From: an uncultured Eubacteriales bacterium
GTDB taxonomy: Bacteria; Bacillota; Clostridia; Oscillospirales; Acutalibacteraceae
Assembly (NCBI GenBank): GCA_900316925.1
Contig: ONEU01000048.1
Coordinates: 1-57,888 of the forward strand
Length of the DNA: 57,888 nucleotides
Direction of reading: 5' to 3'
Part shown: positions 8,293 through 17,209 of the stretch, one piece after another
Layout: every line of letters starts with the position of its first letter
Position numbering within the stretch: position 1 is the first letter of the stretch
Position numbers and translations under genes: made by a program
Notes under the pieces: model-generated
Seen by the model: the letters and a program-made list of their open reading frames with translations, nothing else
Database searches by the model: none
Told to the model about the DNA's origin: nothing

Positions 8293-8332
8293 ATCAAACA
8301 GTCCGGCAAATCAAAAGAAAGAAGGAAATCGT

Positions 8333-9838
8333 ATGAATTACAACAGCACCAGAAACAAGCAGAAAGTGGTGACTGCCGCTCAGGCAATTGCTCAGGGTAT
8401 TTCCGATGAGGGCGGTTTGTTTGTCCCCCAGTCACTTCCGAAGTATACGATGGAAGAGATCAAGGCAATGTCCGGGATGGATTACCGCGGCAGAGCCAAG
8501 AAGATTTTTGCCGACTTCCTGACAGACTTCACGCAGGAGGAGATCAACGAGAGCGTTGACGCTGCCTATACCGCAGAGAAATTCGGCTCGGAGAATCCTG
8601 CTCCTGTTTCTTACATTGAAAACGGCAGCACAAAGATGTCCGTGCTGGAACTGTGGCACGGTCCTACCTGTGCTTTCAAAGATATGGCGCTTCAGATTCT
8701 GCCCCACCTGCTCACCAAGTCCATGAAGAAGACCTACAGCGGCAAGGAAGCTGTGATCCTCGTTGCCACCAGCGGCGACACCGGCAAGGCAGCACTGGAG
8801 GGCTTCAAGGATGTTGACGGCACTAAGATCATGGTATTCTATCCGGTGAACGGCGTCAGCCCCATGCAGAAGCGCCAGATGGCCACTCAGAAGGGAGAAA
8901 ACGTGAGCGTCGTTGCCATCGAGGGCAACTTCGACGATGCCCAGACAGGTGTTAAAAAGATCTTCACCAATGCAGAGATCAAAGGAAAGCTCTCCGAGAA
9001 CAATATGCTTTTTTCCAGTGCGAACTCCATCAACTGGGGCAGACTGCTGCCGCAGGTGGTCTACTATTTCTCCGCCTACTGCGATATGCTCAAAGAGGGC
9101 AAGCTGCAGCCCGGCGATGAGATCAACGTGGTTGTTCCCACCGGTAACTTCGGCAATATTCTTGCTTCCTTCTATGCAATGAACATGGGACTGCCGATCA
9201 GGAAGTTTATCTGCGCCTCCAACTCCAACAATGTCCTGACCGATTTCATCAGAACCGGCACTTATGATAAGAAGAGAACCTTCTATACGACGATTTCACC
9301 CTCCATGGATATCCTGGTTTCCAGCAACCTGGAGAGACTGCTCTACCACCTCACAGACGGTGACGATCAGAAGGTAGCCTCCTGGATGGAGCAGCTTTCC
9401 GCATCCGGAGAGTACACCGTGGACGCTGCTGTCAAGGAGAAGCTCACCTCCTGCTTCTACGGCGGGTTCTGCGATGACGAGAACACCCAGAAGACCATCC
9501 GTGATATGTATCTCAACGAGAATTATCTCTGCGATACCCATACGGCTGTGGCTATCAACGTCTATCAGCAGTATGTTGCCGAGACAGGCGATAACACCAC
9601 AGCGGTCATTGCTTCCACCGCCAGCCCCTACAAGTTTGCCAAGAGCGTGCTGGAGGCTGTCAGCAATGGTACCCTCCCCGAGGATGAGTTCTCTATGGTG
9701 GACGCACTCTCCGCAACGACCAAGACTCCTGTACCGGCACCGCTTGCTTCTCTGAAGGATGCCGAAGTCAGATTCACCCAGACCTGCAAGGTAGACGAGA
9801 TGCCCGGGGCAGTGCTCGGCGGCCTTTCCATCGGCTGA
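8333..9838 (+). CDS. thrC: Threonine synthase
   Basis: A 501-residue pyridoxal-phosphate enzyme that makes threonine from O-phosphohomoserine. Key motifs are HGPTCAFKDMALQ with the PLP lysine, ATSGDTGKAALEGF, and VPTGNFGNILA for phosphate binding. Its length and motifs place it in the long class, as in E. coli and yeast. An in-frame ATG exists at 8258, inside the dipeptidase gene, but MNYNSTRNKQ at 8333 matches the family N terminus and follows an AGAAAGAAGGA site. No hom or thrB lies alongside. Confidence 0.96.
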   Translation: MNYNSTRNKQKVVTAAQAIAQGISDEGGLFVPQSLPKYTMEEIKAMSGMDYRGRAKKIFADFLTDFTQEEINESVDAAYTAEKFGSENPAPVSYIENGSTKMSVLELWHGPTCAFKDMALQILPHLLTKSMKKTYSGKEAVILVATSGDTGKAALEGFKDVDGTKIMVFYPVNGVSPMQKRQMATQKGENVSVVAIEGNFDDAQTGVKKIFTNAEIKGKLSENNMLFSSANSINWGRLLPQVVYYFSAYCDMLKEGKLQPGDEINVVVPTGNFGNILASFYAMNMGLPIRKFICASNSNNVLTDFIRTGTYDKKRTFYTTISPSMDILVSSNLERLLYHLTDGDDQKVASWMEQLSASGEYTVDAAVKEKLTSCFYGGFCDDENTQKTIRDMYLNENYLCDTHTAVAINVYQQYVAETGDNTTAVIASTASPYKFAKSVLEAVSNGTLPEDEFSMVDALSATTKTPVPAPLASLKDAEVRFTQTCKVDEMPGAVLGGLSIG

Positions 9839-9848
9839 GGAAACGGAC

Positions 9849-10538
9849 ATGGCAGTGTATGCGATTGCCGATCTGCACCTGTCCTTCGGAGCCGATAAGC
9901 CGATGGACGTATTCAGCGGCTGGACGAACTATACCGAGCGTCTCCGTGACAACTGGCAGCGTTTGGTGGAGAAGGACGACACCGTGGTGATTGCGGGGGA
10001 TATCTCCTGGGCAATGAAGCTCACCGATACCGATGCCGATTTCCGGTTCATCCAATCCCTGAACGGGAAGAAGCTGCTGCTCAAGGGCAATCACGATTAC
10101 TGGTGGTCCACGAAGGCGAAAATGGACAAGTACCTTGCCGAACAGGGCTTTGACAGCCTGTCGATCCTGCATAATAATTATTACACAGCAGACGGCACGG
10201 CGATCTGCGGTTCAAGAGGGTGGTTCTACGACGCGGAGACAGACGCTGATATGCTCATCCTGAACCGAGAGGTAGGACGTCTGCGGATGTCCATCGAGCC
10301 GGCCCTGAAGGACGGCTATGACCCGGTGGTGTTCCTGCACTATCCGCCGATCTATAATAATATGGAGTGTGAGGAGATCCTCAGCGTGCTGCGGGAGTAT
10401 GGGATCAAGAAATGCTTCTACGGGCATATCCACGGCGGAAATGCGGCAAAGAAAGCCTTTATCGGCGAAAAATACGGCATAAGCTTCAGACTGATCGCCT
10501 GTGACTACCTCGGATTTACGCCGCTTTCCATCAGATAA
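9849..10538 (+). CDS. Calcineurin-like metallophosphoesterase
   Basis: A 229-residue protein with the full two-metal phosphoesterase motif set: IADLHL at the N terminus, VIAGDISWA, LLKGNHDYWW, HYPP, and the C-terminal FYGHIHGG. It is soluble and probably cytoplasmic. The substrate is unknown; relatives are annotated only as predicted phosphohydrolases. It starts 10 bp after the thrC stop and is probably co-transcribed, without an obvious link to threonine synthesis. Confidence 0.9.
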   Translation: MAVYAIADLHLSFGADKPMDVFSGWTNYTERLRDNWQRLVEKDDTVVIAGDISWAMKLTDTDADFRFIQSLNGKKLLLKGNHDYWWSTKAKMDKYLAEQGFDSLSILHNNYYTADGTAICGSRGWFYDAETDADMLILNREVGRLRMSIEPALKDGYDPVVFLHYPPIYNNMECEEILSVLREYGIKKCFYGHIHGGNAAKKAFIGEKYGISFRLIACDYLGFTPLSIR

Positions 10539-10613
10539 GGATGTCATTGACGGAAAAAATGATGAAAAAGCCCCCGGATTCGCCAAAAAAACAAAGAAAT
10601 CAAGCATTTCAGC

Positions 10614-10642
10614 TTGATAAATAAAATGATATGTGTTATAAT
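10614..10642 (+). promoter_or_regulatory. Sigma-A promoter for tig
   Basis: TTGATA (10614-10619) and TATAAT (10637-10642) with a 17-bp spacer. The ATG follows at 10682 behind a TGGAGGA site. Confidence 0.85.
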
Positions 10643-10681
10643 CTTTATTGATTTTTCAGCTTTAATTGGAGGATAATAAAA

Positions 10682-11968
10682 ATGAAACTGATTTCATCAA
10701 ACAAGGTAGAGACAAACCGCTATGAGCTTCAGATCGAGATTGACGGCGAGACCTTTATGAAGGCTGTCAATGCGGTTTACAAAAAGCAGGTAAAGAGCAT
10801 TTCCATCCCTGGCTTCAGAAAGGGCAAGGCTCCCCGTGCCATCATCGAGAGAGAGTACGGCGAGGGCGTATTCTATGAAGATGCACTCAAGGAAATCTAT
10901 CCTGCCGCTATCGCAGAGGCTGCAAAAGAGGCCGGTCTGGAGCTTGTCAGAGATAAGATCGACCTGGATGTCGAGAAGGCCGGTAAGGACGGCGTTGTCT
11001 TCAAGGCTGTCGTAACGGTTGAGCCTGAGGTGACCATCGAGAACTACAAGGGCATCACCTACAAGCCCATGTCTCTGGAAGTAACCGATGAGGACGTGGA
11101 CGCAGATGTGCAGAAGGTTCTGGAGAGAAACAGCCGTCTTGTGACGGTTGAGGACAGAGCTGCCGAGAACGGCGATATCACCGTGATCGACTTCAAGGGA
11201 CTGCTCGACGGTGAAGCATTCGAGGGCGGCACCTCCGAGAACTACAACCTGACCCTGGGAAGCGGCTCCTTCATTCCGGGCTTTGAGGATCAGATCATCG
11301 GCCACAACGCCGGCGAGGAGTTCACCATTGATGTGACCTTCCCGGAGGACTATCAGGCAGAAGAGCTGAAGGGTAAGGCTGTTCAGTTCGAGATCAAGCT
11401 CCACGAGATCAAGAAGCGTGAGCTGCCTGTATTTGATGATGAATTTGTCAAGGATGTCAGCGAGTTCGATACCGTAGATGCCTACAAGGCAGATGTCAGA
11501 ACAAAGCTGGAGTCTTCCCGCAAGGAAGAGGCAGAGTCTGATAAGGAGCGCCAGGTAGCCGATAAGCTGCAGGAGCTGCTGCAGGCTGAGATCCCGGAGG
11601 CAATGTATGACAACCAGGTAGATAACCTGATCGACGAGTTCTCCATGAACCTGAGAGCACAGGGCATCGACCTGCAGACTTATATGCAGTACACCGGCCT
11701 GACAGAGGATAAGCTCCGTGAGACATACTACGACAGAGCTGTATCTCAGATCAAGGTAAGACTGGCTCTGAAGAAGATCGCTGAGCTTGAGGGCATCAAG
11801 GCTTCTGATGAGGATATTGAGAACAAGTACAACGAGCTGGCTGAAACCTATAAGGTAGAGGTAGCAAGAGTAAAGGCAGCCTTCTCCGCTGACGATATCG
11901 GCGGCGACCTTGAGGTTGCAAGAGCACTTGATCTCGTAAAGGATGCTGCAGTAGCAGCAGAGGAGTAA
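10682..11968 (+). CDS. tig: Trigger factor, ribosome-associated chaperone
   Basis: A 428-residue trigger factor, which binds ribosomal protein uL23 at the exit tunnel and shields nascent chains. The N-terminal domain shows the ribosome-docking signature GFRKGKAPR. A central FKBP-like prolyl isomerase domain runs from about residue 160 to 250 (VIDFKGLLDGEAFEGG, LGSGSFIPGFEDQIIGHNAG). The long alpha-helical C-terminal arms follow. It is headed by a strong promoter and followed by clpP and clpX, the classical Firmicutes tig-clpP-clpX order. Confidence 0.97.
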   Translation: MKLISSNKVETNRYELQIEIDGETFMKAVNAVYKKQVKSISIPGFRKGKAPRAIIEREYGEGVFYEDALKEIYPAAIAEAAKEAGLELVRDKIDLDVEKAGKDGVVFKAVVTVEPEVTIENYKGITYKPMSLEVTDEDVDADVQKVLERNSRLVTVEDRAAENGDITVIDFKGLLDGEAFEGGTSENYNLTLGSGSFIPGFEDQIIGHNAGEEFTIDVTFPEDYQAEELKGKAVQFEIKLHEIKKRELPVFDDEFVKDVSEFDTVDAYKADVRTKLESSRKEEAESDKERQVADKLQELLQAEIPEAMYDNQVDNLIDEFSMNLRAQGIDLQTYMQYTGLTEDKLRETYYDRAVSQIKVRLALKKIAELEGIKASDEDIENKYNELAETYKVEVARVKAAFSADDIGGDLEVARALDLVKDAAVAAEE

Positions 11969-12002
11969 TTTCCTGAGAAAAACGAAGAACGATGAAACCA
12001 AT

Positions 12003-12036
12003 ACCGGCTCCGGATTTCAAAAGATCTGAAGCCGGT
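12003..12036 (+). terminator. Hairpin between tig and clpP
   Basis: An inverted repeat (ACCGGCT...AGCCGGT with an inner CGGAT/ATCTG stem) is followed by only a short T run. It is more likely an attenuator or mRNA-processing hairpin than a full stop. Confidence 0.4.
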
Positions 12037-12094
12037 TTGCATAAAGCAGGAAGGTTTTGTCCAAGCTTTTACTATTGAAACGGAGGGAAAGAAA

Positions 12095-12676
12095 ATGGCA
12101 TTAGTACCTACCGTCATTGAACAGACCAACAGAGGTGAGCGTGCCTACGACATCTATTCCAGACTGCTCAATGACCGTATCGTCATGTTGACGGATGAAG
12201 TCAACAATGTAACGGCAAGTCTTGTGGTGGCCCAGCTTCTGTTCCTGGAGGGACAGGATTCCACCAAAGATATCAGCCTGTATATCAACAGCCCCGGCGG
12301 TTCTGTTTCCGACGGCCTGGCAATCTATGATACCATCCAGTACATCAAGTGTGATGTATCGACCATCTGCATGGGAATGGCCGCCAGTATGGGCGCATTC
12401 CTGCTGGCAGCCGGCACCAAGGGCAAGCGTTTTGCCCTTCCCAACAGCGAGATTATGATTCATCAGCCTCTCGGCGGTGCCCAGGGACAGGCTTCCGATA
12501 TCATTATCTCTGCCAATCACATTCAACGCACCAAGAAAAGACTGAACACCATTCTTGCGGAAAGAACCGGACAGCCCCTGGATATCATCGAGAAGGATAC
12601 CGACCGTGATAACTGGCTCACCGCTCAGCAGGCATTGGAGTATGGTCTGATCGACAAGGTGATTGATCATCGATAA
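12095..12676 (+). CDS. clpP: ATP-dependent Clp protease proteolytic subunit
   Basis: A 193-residue ClpP serine peptidase that assembles into a barrel of two heptamers and degrades substrates fed by ClpX or ClpC. The nucleophile Ser is in MGMAASMGAFLLAAG, the His in MIHQPLGGAQGQ, and the Asp in the EKDTDRDNWLTA region. The IN-SPGGSV oxyanion loop is intact. A GGAGGGAAAG site precedes the ATG. clpX follows after 12 bp, so the protease and its unfoldase are made together. Confidence 0.97.
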   Translation: MALVPTVIEQTNRGERAYDIYSRLLNDRIVMLTDEVNNVTASLVVAQLLFLEGQDSTKDISLYINSPGGSVSDGLAIYDTIQYIKCDVSTICMGMAASMGAFLLAAGTKGKRFALPNSEIMIHQPLGGAQGQASDIIISANHIQRTKKRLNTILAERTGQPLDIIEKDTDRDNWLTAQQALEYGLIDKVIDHR

Positions 12677-12688
12677 GGAGTTGCATCA

Positions 12689-14002
12689 ATGGCAAACAAG
12701 GACGACAGCAGAAAACCGATCTATTGCTCCTTCTGCGGCAAATCACAGGAGACTGTCGGCAGAATGATTCAGGGTGCAGGCGCCTACATCTGTGACGAAT
12801 GCATCCGCCTTTGCAGCTCCATTCTGAAGGACGACCATCTTTATACAGAAGAGCCCGAGGAAGATACCTTCAACAGCCTCGATGATCTTCCCCGCCCGAA
12901 GGAGATAAAGGAAAAGTTGGATGAATATGTGATCGGACAGGACGACGCCAAGGTTTCCCTGGCAGTTTCGGTTTACAATCACTATAAAAGGATCAACTAC
13001 CATGATGAAGACGACGTTGCCCTGAACAAGAGCAACGTGCTTCTGCTTGGACCATCCGGTGTGGGCAAGACCCTGTTGGCACAGACTCTGGCAAGGATTC
13101 TGGACGTTCCCTTTGCCATTGCCGATGCTACGACCCTGACAGAAGCCGGTTATGTGGGTGAGGATGTGGAAAACATCCTGCTGCGTCTGATCCAGGCTGC
13201 TGATTTTGATATCAAGCGGGCCGAGCGCGGCATCATCTATGTGGATGAGATCGACAAGATCGCCAGAAAATCCGAAAACCCGTCCATTACCCGAGACGTG
13301 AGCGGTGAGGGCGTGCAGCAGGCACTTCTGAAGATCCTTGAAGGTACCGTGTCCAACGTACCGCCCCAGGGCGGCAGAAAGCATCCTCAGCAGGAGTTCA
13401 TCCAGATCGACACCACCAATATTCTGTTTATCTGCGGCGGTGCATTCGACGGCCTGGAAAAGACAGTCGAAAAGCGGATGGGGTCTTCCGTGCTGGGCTT
13501 CAATGCCGACATCCGCACCAAAGCGGAGCTTGACACCACGAGCTGGATGTCGGACGTCATTCCGCAGGATCTTGTCAAGTTCGGCCTGATTCCGGAGTTA
13601 GTCGGCAGACTGCCTGTGATCACCGCTCTGAACGGTCTTGACGAGACTTCACTTGTGCGTATCCTGAAAGAGCCGAAGGATTCTCTCATCAAGCAGTACA
13701 CTAAGCTGTTTGCCATGGACGGAGTCGATCTGGAATTTGAGGATGAAGCGCTCAAAGAGGTTGCCAGGAAAGCGATTGAACGTCATACCGGTGCACGAGG
13801 ACTTCGTTCCATCATGGAGGACATCCTCAAGAATCTGATGTATGAGATTCCTTCTGACGAGACGGTTACCAAGATCACCATCACGCCTGCTACGGTGTCA
13901 GGTGACGCAGAGCCGGAGTTGGAGCGCTCAAAAACCAAGCGTGTGAGGAAGGTTCCTGCCAAAACTTCCTCTAAAAAGAAATCCAAAAAGCATAGTGCCT
14001 GA
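12689..14002 (+). CDS. clpX: ClpX unfoldase, ATP-binding subunit of ClpXP
   Basis: A 437-residue AAA+ unfoldase. The N-terminal zinc-binding domain shows CSFCGK and CDEC. Walker A is GPSGVGKT, Walker B is IIYVDEID, and pore-loop and sensor regions follow (GYVGEDVENILL, ISRDVSGEGVQQ-like TRDVSGEGVQQ, RHTGARGLRS). A short Lys-rich C-terminal tail ends the protein. It is co-transcribed with clpP, and a hairpin terminator lies just after the stop. Confidence 0.97.
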   Translation: MANKDDSRKPIYCSFCGKSQETVGRMIQGAGAYICDECIRLCSSILKDDHLYTEEPEEDTFNSLDDLPRPKEIKEKLDEYVIGQDDAKVSLAVSVYNHYKRINYHDEDDVALNKSNVLLLGPSGVGKTLLAQTLARILDVPFAIADATTLTEAGYVGEDVENILLRLIQAADFDIKRAERGIIYVDEIDKIARKSENPSITRDVSGEGVQQALLKILEGTVSNVPPQGGRKHPQQEFIQIDTTNILFICGGAFDGLEKTVEKRMGSSVLGFNADIRTKAELDTTSWMSDVIPQDLVKFGLIPELVGRLPVITALNGLDETSLVRILKEPKDSLIKQYTKLFAMDGVDLEFEDEALKEVARKAIERHTGARGLRSIMEDILKNLMYEIPSDETVTKITITPATVSGDAEPELERSKTKRVRKVPAKTSSKKKSKKHSA

Positions 14003-14012
14003 GCATAAAAAA

Positions 14013-14050
14013 ATCACACGGTCATCCGTTTGGACGGCCGTGTTTCTTTA
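14013..14050 (+). terminator. Terminator after clpX
   Basis: ACACGG...CCGTGT flanks a T-containing loop region and is followed by TTTCTTTA, about 14 bp after the clpX stop. Confidence 0.65.
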
Positions 14051-14056
14051 TGCAGC

Positions 14057-14085
14057 AAAAAGGTCTGCCGCAGGAACGGCAGACC
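14057..14085 (-). terminator. Terminator of the CdaR-like gene
   Basis: A perfect 9-bp stem (GGTCTGCCG / CGGCAGACC) with a 6-nt loop is followed, read on the minus strand, by TTTTT. With the clpX terminator it insulates the convergent pair. Confidence 0.9.
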
Positions 14086-14096
14086 AAGGGTTTCGA

Positions 14097-15182
14097 TTAG
14101 TATTTGATGGGGTTGGAGGAGAGGTATTTCTTAACCATCAGAGCTACTTTAAAGACGATAGCATCCTCAAATTCTCTCAGGTCAAGACCGGTGAGCTTTT
14201 TGATCTTCTCCAGACGATACACCAGCGTATTTCTGTGAACGAAGAGCTTACGGGAGGTCTCGGAGACATTCAGGTTGTTTTCAAAGAAACGCTGAATGGT
14301 GAACAGAGTTTCCTGGTCGAGAGATTCGATGGAGCCTCTCTTGAAGACCTCCTTCAGGAACATATCGCACAGGGTAGTGGGGAGCTGGTAAACGAGACGG
14401 GCAATACCGAGATTGTCATAGCTGATGATGGTACGCTCGGTATCGAATACCTTGCCGACTTCCAGAGCCACCTGAGCCTCCTTGAAGGAACGAGCCAGAT
14501 CCTTGATGCCGGTCACGGGAGTGCCGATACCAATGACGCAGTGAGTATAGAACTCGCCGGAAAGCGTATCCACGATGGAGCTTGCCAGTTTTTCCAGATC
14601 CTTGGAATCAATATCGTCTTTGATCTCCTTCACGAGAGCAATATCTGTCTCATTGATATTGATGACAAAGTCCTTGGACTTATCAGGGAAGAGGTTCTGG
14701 ATGACATCATAAGCGGAAATATCAGTCTTGGAGGAAATCTTGATGAGCAGGCAGACTCTGGTAACATCTGCATTGAAGCGCAGCTCTCTGGATTTCAGAT
14801 AAATGTCACCGGGCAGGATATTGTCGAGAATGACATTCTTGATGAAGTTGCCCCTGTCATATTTCTCGTCATAATACTGCTTGATGCTTCCAAGAGAGAT
14901 AGCCAGAATAGCGGCATACTTCTGAGCGGCATAATCGTTGCCTGCAACAAACACGGCATATTCACCTCTCGGCTTGTTGCCAAAGGATTTGTATGTATAG
15001 CCGTTAAGAACGAAAGGAGCGGCGGATGTCAGCATTTCAGAGGTAATATGTTCATTTACCTCACCGATTTTTCCAAGCTCACTGCACGCAATGACTACAG
15101 AGGTTTCATCGATCACGCCGATGGTTCTGTCGATGGTATCACGCATCTGGTGGATCACACCTTGAAATAATCTGTTGGACAT
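14097..15182 (-). CDS. CdaR/PucR-family transcriptional regulator
   Basis: A 361-residue regulator. The N-terminal half (about 1-130) resembles the sugar-diacid recognition type sensor domain. A degenerate GGDEF-like middle region (about 150-265) carries VIGIGTPVTGIKDLARSFKEA. The C-terminal PucR-type helix-turn-helix is clear: FENNLNVSETSRKLFVHRNT followed by LVYRLEKIKKLTG. It should bind DNA and respond to a small molecule; neither ligand nor target can be read from the sequence. A GAGGG site precedes the ATG. It converges on clpX and diverges from the permease gene, a possible but unproven target. Confidence 0.85.
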   Translation of the reverse strand: MSNRLFQGVIHQMRDTIDRTIGVIDETSVVIACSELGKIGEVNEHITSEMLTSAAPFVLNGYTYKSFGNKPRGEYAVFVAGNDYAAQKYAAILAISLGSIKQYYDEKYDRGNFIKNVILDNILPGDIYLKSRELRFNADVTRVCLLIKISSKTDISAYDVIQNLFPDKSKDFVININETDIALVKEIKDDIDSKDLEKLASSIVDTLSGEFYTHCVIGIGTPVTGIKDLARSFKEAQVALEVGKVFDTERTIISYDNLGIARLVYQLPTTLCDMFLKEVFKRGSIESLDQETLFTIQRFFENNLNVSETSRKLFVHRNTLVYRLEKIKKLTGLDLREFEDAIVFKVALMVKKYLSSNPIKY

Positions 15183-15263
15183 ATATTTTCCCTCACTTTA
15201 ACATAATGGTAATTGATAACGACAAGGCGTTATGCCAATGGGTTTCAATACATCTATATATAC

Positions 15264-15292
15264 ATTTTACACAAAAACAAATCGAATTGCAA
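15264..15292 (-). promoter_or_regulatory. Sigma-A promoter for the CdaR-like gene
   Basis: On the minus strand TTGCAA (15292-15287) is followed after 17 bp by TAAAAT (15269-15264), leaving a leader of about 75 nt. Confidence 0.6.
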
Positions 15293-15508
15293 CCTTTTTA
15301 ACAAATATTTATCGAAATATTTTGTTTATTTGCTTTAAAAACTATAAAATGTTACAAAATACGACAATGACTGATAAATATGCACAAAATCTTAGCGAAA
15401 TAAATAGTAATCTGCAACAAAATGTCTTTTCCAGTCCCGAAAACTTCCCAGAGCATCTGTTATGCTCAGAATCAGCATGATTCACACATCCAATTTTTCT
15501 CTCCCGTC

Positions 15509-15537
15509 TTGCAAAAACAATCGTTTCATACTATAAT
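15509..15537 (+). promoter_or_regulatory. Sigma-A promoter for the anion permease gene
   Basis: TTGCAA (15509-15514), a 17-bp spacer and TATAAT (15532-15537) lie 36 bp before the ATG at 15574. Confidence 0.8.
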
Positions 15538-15573
15538 CGAAAGGAAAGCTAAAAAGAGGTCAGGTGAATCCGG

Positions 15574-16719
15574 ATGCATTTTCTGGCATCATGCAAGAAG
15601 CTGCTGAAAAATGAAGCAGTATTTTTTATCTCGTTGGTTCTGGCAATCATTTCCTGTTTTTTCTGTCCGCCCGGAGAGCGGTACCTCGGGTATATTGATT
15701 TTCGGGTACTGGCCATTCTTCTCGGACTGATGCTTGTCATGTCGGCCTATAAACGGCTGGGAATTTTTGACAGGATCTGCGGCTTTTTATTGTCCAGGAC
15801 ACGAACGGTGCGTCAACTGTCGTTTGTACTCGTCATGCTGTGTTTTTTCTCGTCCATGCTCATTACCAATGATGTGGCTCTGGTGGCATTTGTGCCGTTT
15901 GCGCTCTATGCGCTGAAAAAGTCCGGCTATGAGAAGAAATCCGTGTTTGTTGTCGTGCTGCAGACGATCGCCGCCAATCTCGGTAGTATGCTGCTCCCGT
16001 CCGGAAATCCGCAGAACCTCTATTTGTATCATTTATCGGGGATGTCCTACGGTGAGTTCGTGCTGCTGATGCTGCCCTATACGCTGGTGTCCTTTGCATT
16101 GCTGACGTTTATTCTGCTCCTGTTCTGCAGGAAAGAGCCGATCGCACCGATTCCGCGGCAAAAAGCGGCACCGTATAAACCGAAGGATAAAATGTGCCTG
16201 GTGGTATACAGCTTCCTGTTCCTGCTGGGCATCCTTACTGTCTGTCGTGTCATTCCCTATTATGTTTTCCTGGCGGCCTGTGTGCTGTTGATCGCGGTAC
16301 TGGATTACAAAGCCTTTGCCGGGGCAGACTATTTCCTGCTGCTCACATTTATTTGTTTCTTTATTTTTATCGGCAATCTCGGCAGTCTGGAAGCGGTCAG
16401 AAATTGGATGCAGAGCCTGGTGAATGGGCGTGAAGTATTGGCAGGTATCGTATCGAGCCAGTTTATCAGCAATGTGCCGGCGGCATTGATGCTGTCAGGA
16501 TTTATCGACAGCTATGCGCTTCTTGTGATTGGTACGGATCTGGGCGGTCTGGGAACGCTGATTGCTTCGATGGCCAGTCTGATCTCCTATAAATACTATG
16601 CCCGTGCCTTCTCTGGTCAAAAAGGCGATCACTCCCGCGCAAAATATCTGCTCACCTTTACTTATTATAATGTCATTTTTCTGGCGGTACTTCTGGCATT
16701 GTACTTTATCATCCGATGA
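15574..16719 (+). CDS. SLC13/CitMHS-like anion permease
   Basis: A 381-residue, very hydrophobic protein with about ten membrane helices. The motifs ITNDVALVAFVPFAL and LPSGNPQNLYLY are typical of the ion-transporter superfamily (SLC13, CitMHS, ArsB), where a Thr-Asn-Asp segment and an Asn-Pro hairpin bind substrate and cation. It is shorter than most SLC13 members. The substrate may be a dicarboxylate or inorganic anion and cannot be fixed from the sequence. An AGAGGT site precedes the ATG, and the gene has its own promoter. Confidence 0.8.
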   Translation: MHFLASCKKLLKNEAVFFISLVLAIISCFFCPPGERYLGYIDFRVLAILLGLMLVMSAYKRLGIFDRICGFLLSRTRTVRQLSFVLVMLCFFSSMLITNDVALVAFVPFALYALKKSGYEKKSVFVVVLQTIAANLGSMLLPSGNPQNLYLYHLSGMSYGEFVLLMLPYTLVSFALLTFILLLFCRKEPIAPIPRQKAAPYKPKDKMCLVVYSFLFLLGILTVCRVIPYYVFLAACVLLIAVLDYKAFAGADYFLLLTFICFFIFIGNLGSLEAVRNWMQSLVNGREVLAGIVSSQFISNVPAALMLSGFIDSYALLVIGTDLGGLGTLIASMASLISYKYYARAFSGQKGDHSRAKYLLTFTYYNVIFLAVLLALYFIIR

Positions 16720-16904
16720 AAGGAAATCAGCTTTTTGCTAATGGTCGGCAGTTGAATCAAACCATCGGCGGATTCAGAAAGGGTTACCCTGAGGGGAGTT
16801 TGTGTAAAAATGTCTGCGCTACCATGGTACCAGCGATTGGTTGACCTTCCGTCATCCCACTTTCTATCCTCGTCTACACCTGCAAAAAGCAGGCTCTGCG
16901 CCCG

Positions 16905-17100
16905 CAGGGAAATCAATTTTAAAAATCCTTGCCTGGAAGTCTATGCAAATTCTTTATCAACCACGATGAGAAGTTAGTGCTTACCGATTGCTTCAAGGCT
17001 TATTCCATAGCGAATTTTGGAAAGGGGTCCTGGGAAAACCTTTTTTTCGAAAGAAAAAGGTTTTCCCCGGGTAGCTGGCAGGTCAAAATTGATTTCCGTG
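16905..17100 (+). repeat. Palindromic intergenic element, copy A (full length, MITE-like)
   Basis: An element of ~196 bp bounded by inverted terminal repeats: the left end is CAGGGAAATCAATTTT (16905-16920), and the right end (17085-17100) is the reverse complement of CACGGAAATCAATTTT, 15 of 16 matching. The centre is a perfect 14-bp stem (17032-17045 / 17054-17067) with an 8-nt loop. Related copies lie at 28553, 34804 and 45049. No open reading frame is present, so it would need trans-acting transposase if mobile. Confidence 0.8.
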
Positions 17101-17118
17101 CTGCACCCGTGGACCAGG

Positions 17119-17147
17119 TTGCATTTTTTGAGTTGGGATGCTATAAT
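17119..17147 (+). promoter_or_regulatory. Sigma-A promoter for the U32 gene operon
   Basis: TTGCAT (17119-17124), a 17-bp spacer and TATAAT (17142-17147). The promoter begins about 20 bp after the end of repeat copy A. Confidence 0.75.
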
Positions 17148-17209
17148 AAGGAAACTTAACTGTTTGAAACGAGAGAAAATCGACAAAGCTGAAAGAAAGA
17201 GGGGATTGT

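Larger units (their letters stand above)
15183..15573. other. AT-rich divergent intergenic region
   Basis: This 391-bp stretch separates the divergent CdaR-like and permease genes. It holds one sigma-A-like promoter for each and a small inverted repeat ATAACG/CGTTAT near 15216-15233 that could be an operator. An 82-codon frame inside it (15232-15480) has no ribosome site and looks spurious. Confidence 0.6.
16720..17209. other. Intergenic region with palindromic element
   Basis: The first ~180 bp contains no gene I can support, only a short motif shared with 20848-20866. The rest is a full copy of the palindromic element (16905-17100) and the promoter of the U32 gene. Confidence 0.7.

Noticed and set aside
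10697..12001. A 434-codon minus-strand frame opposite tig
   Set aside because: Its Leu-rich translation is a by-product of trigger factor codon use; it has no ribosome site or domain.
13995..15170. A 391-codon + strand frame opposite the CdaR-like gene
   Set aside because: The minus strand encodes a clear PucR-type helix-turn-helix protein with ribosome site and terminator. The + frame is its shadow.
15232..15480. An 82-codon frame in the AT-rich region before the permease gene
   Set aside because: It has no ribosome site, its composition is typical of non-coding AT-rich DNA, and it overlaps the predicted promoter of the divergent gene.
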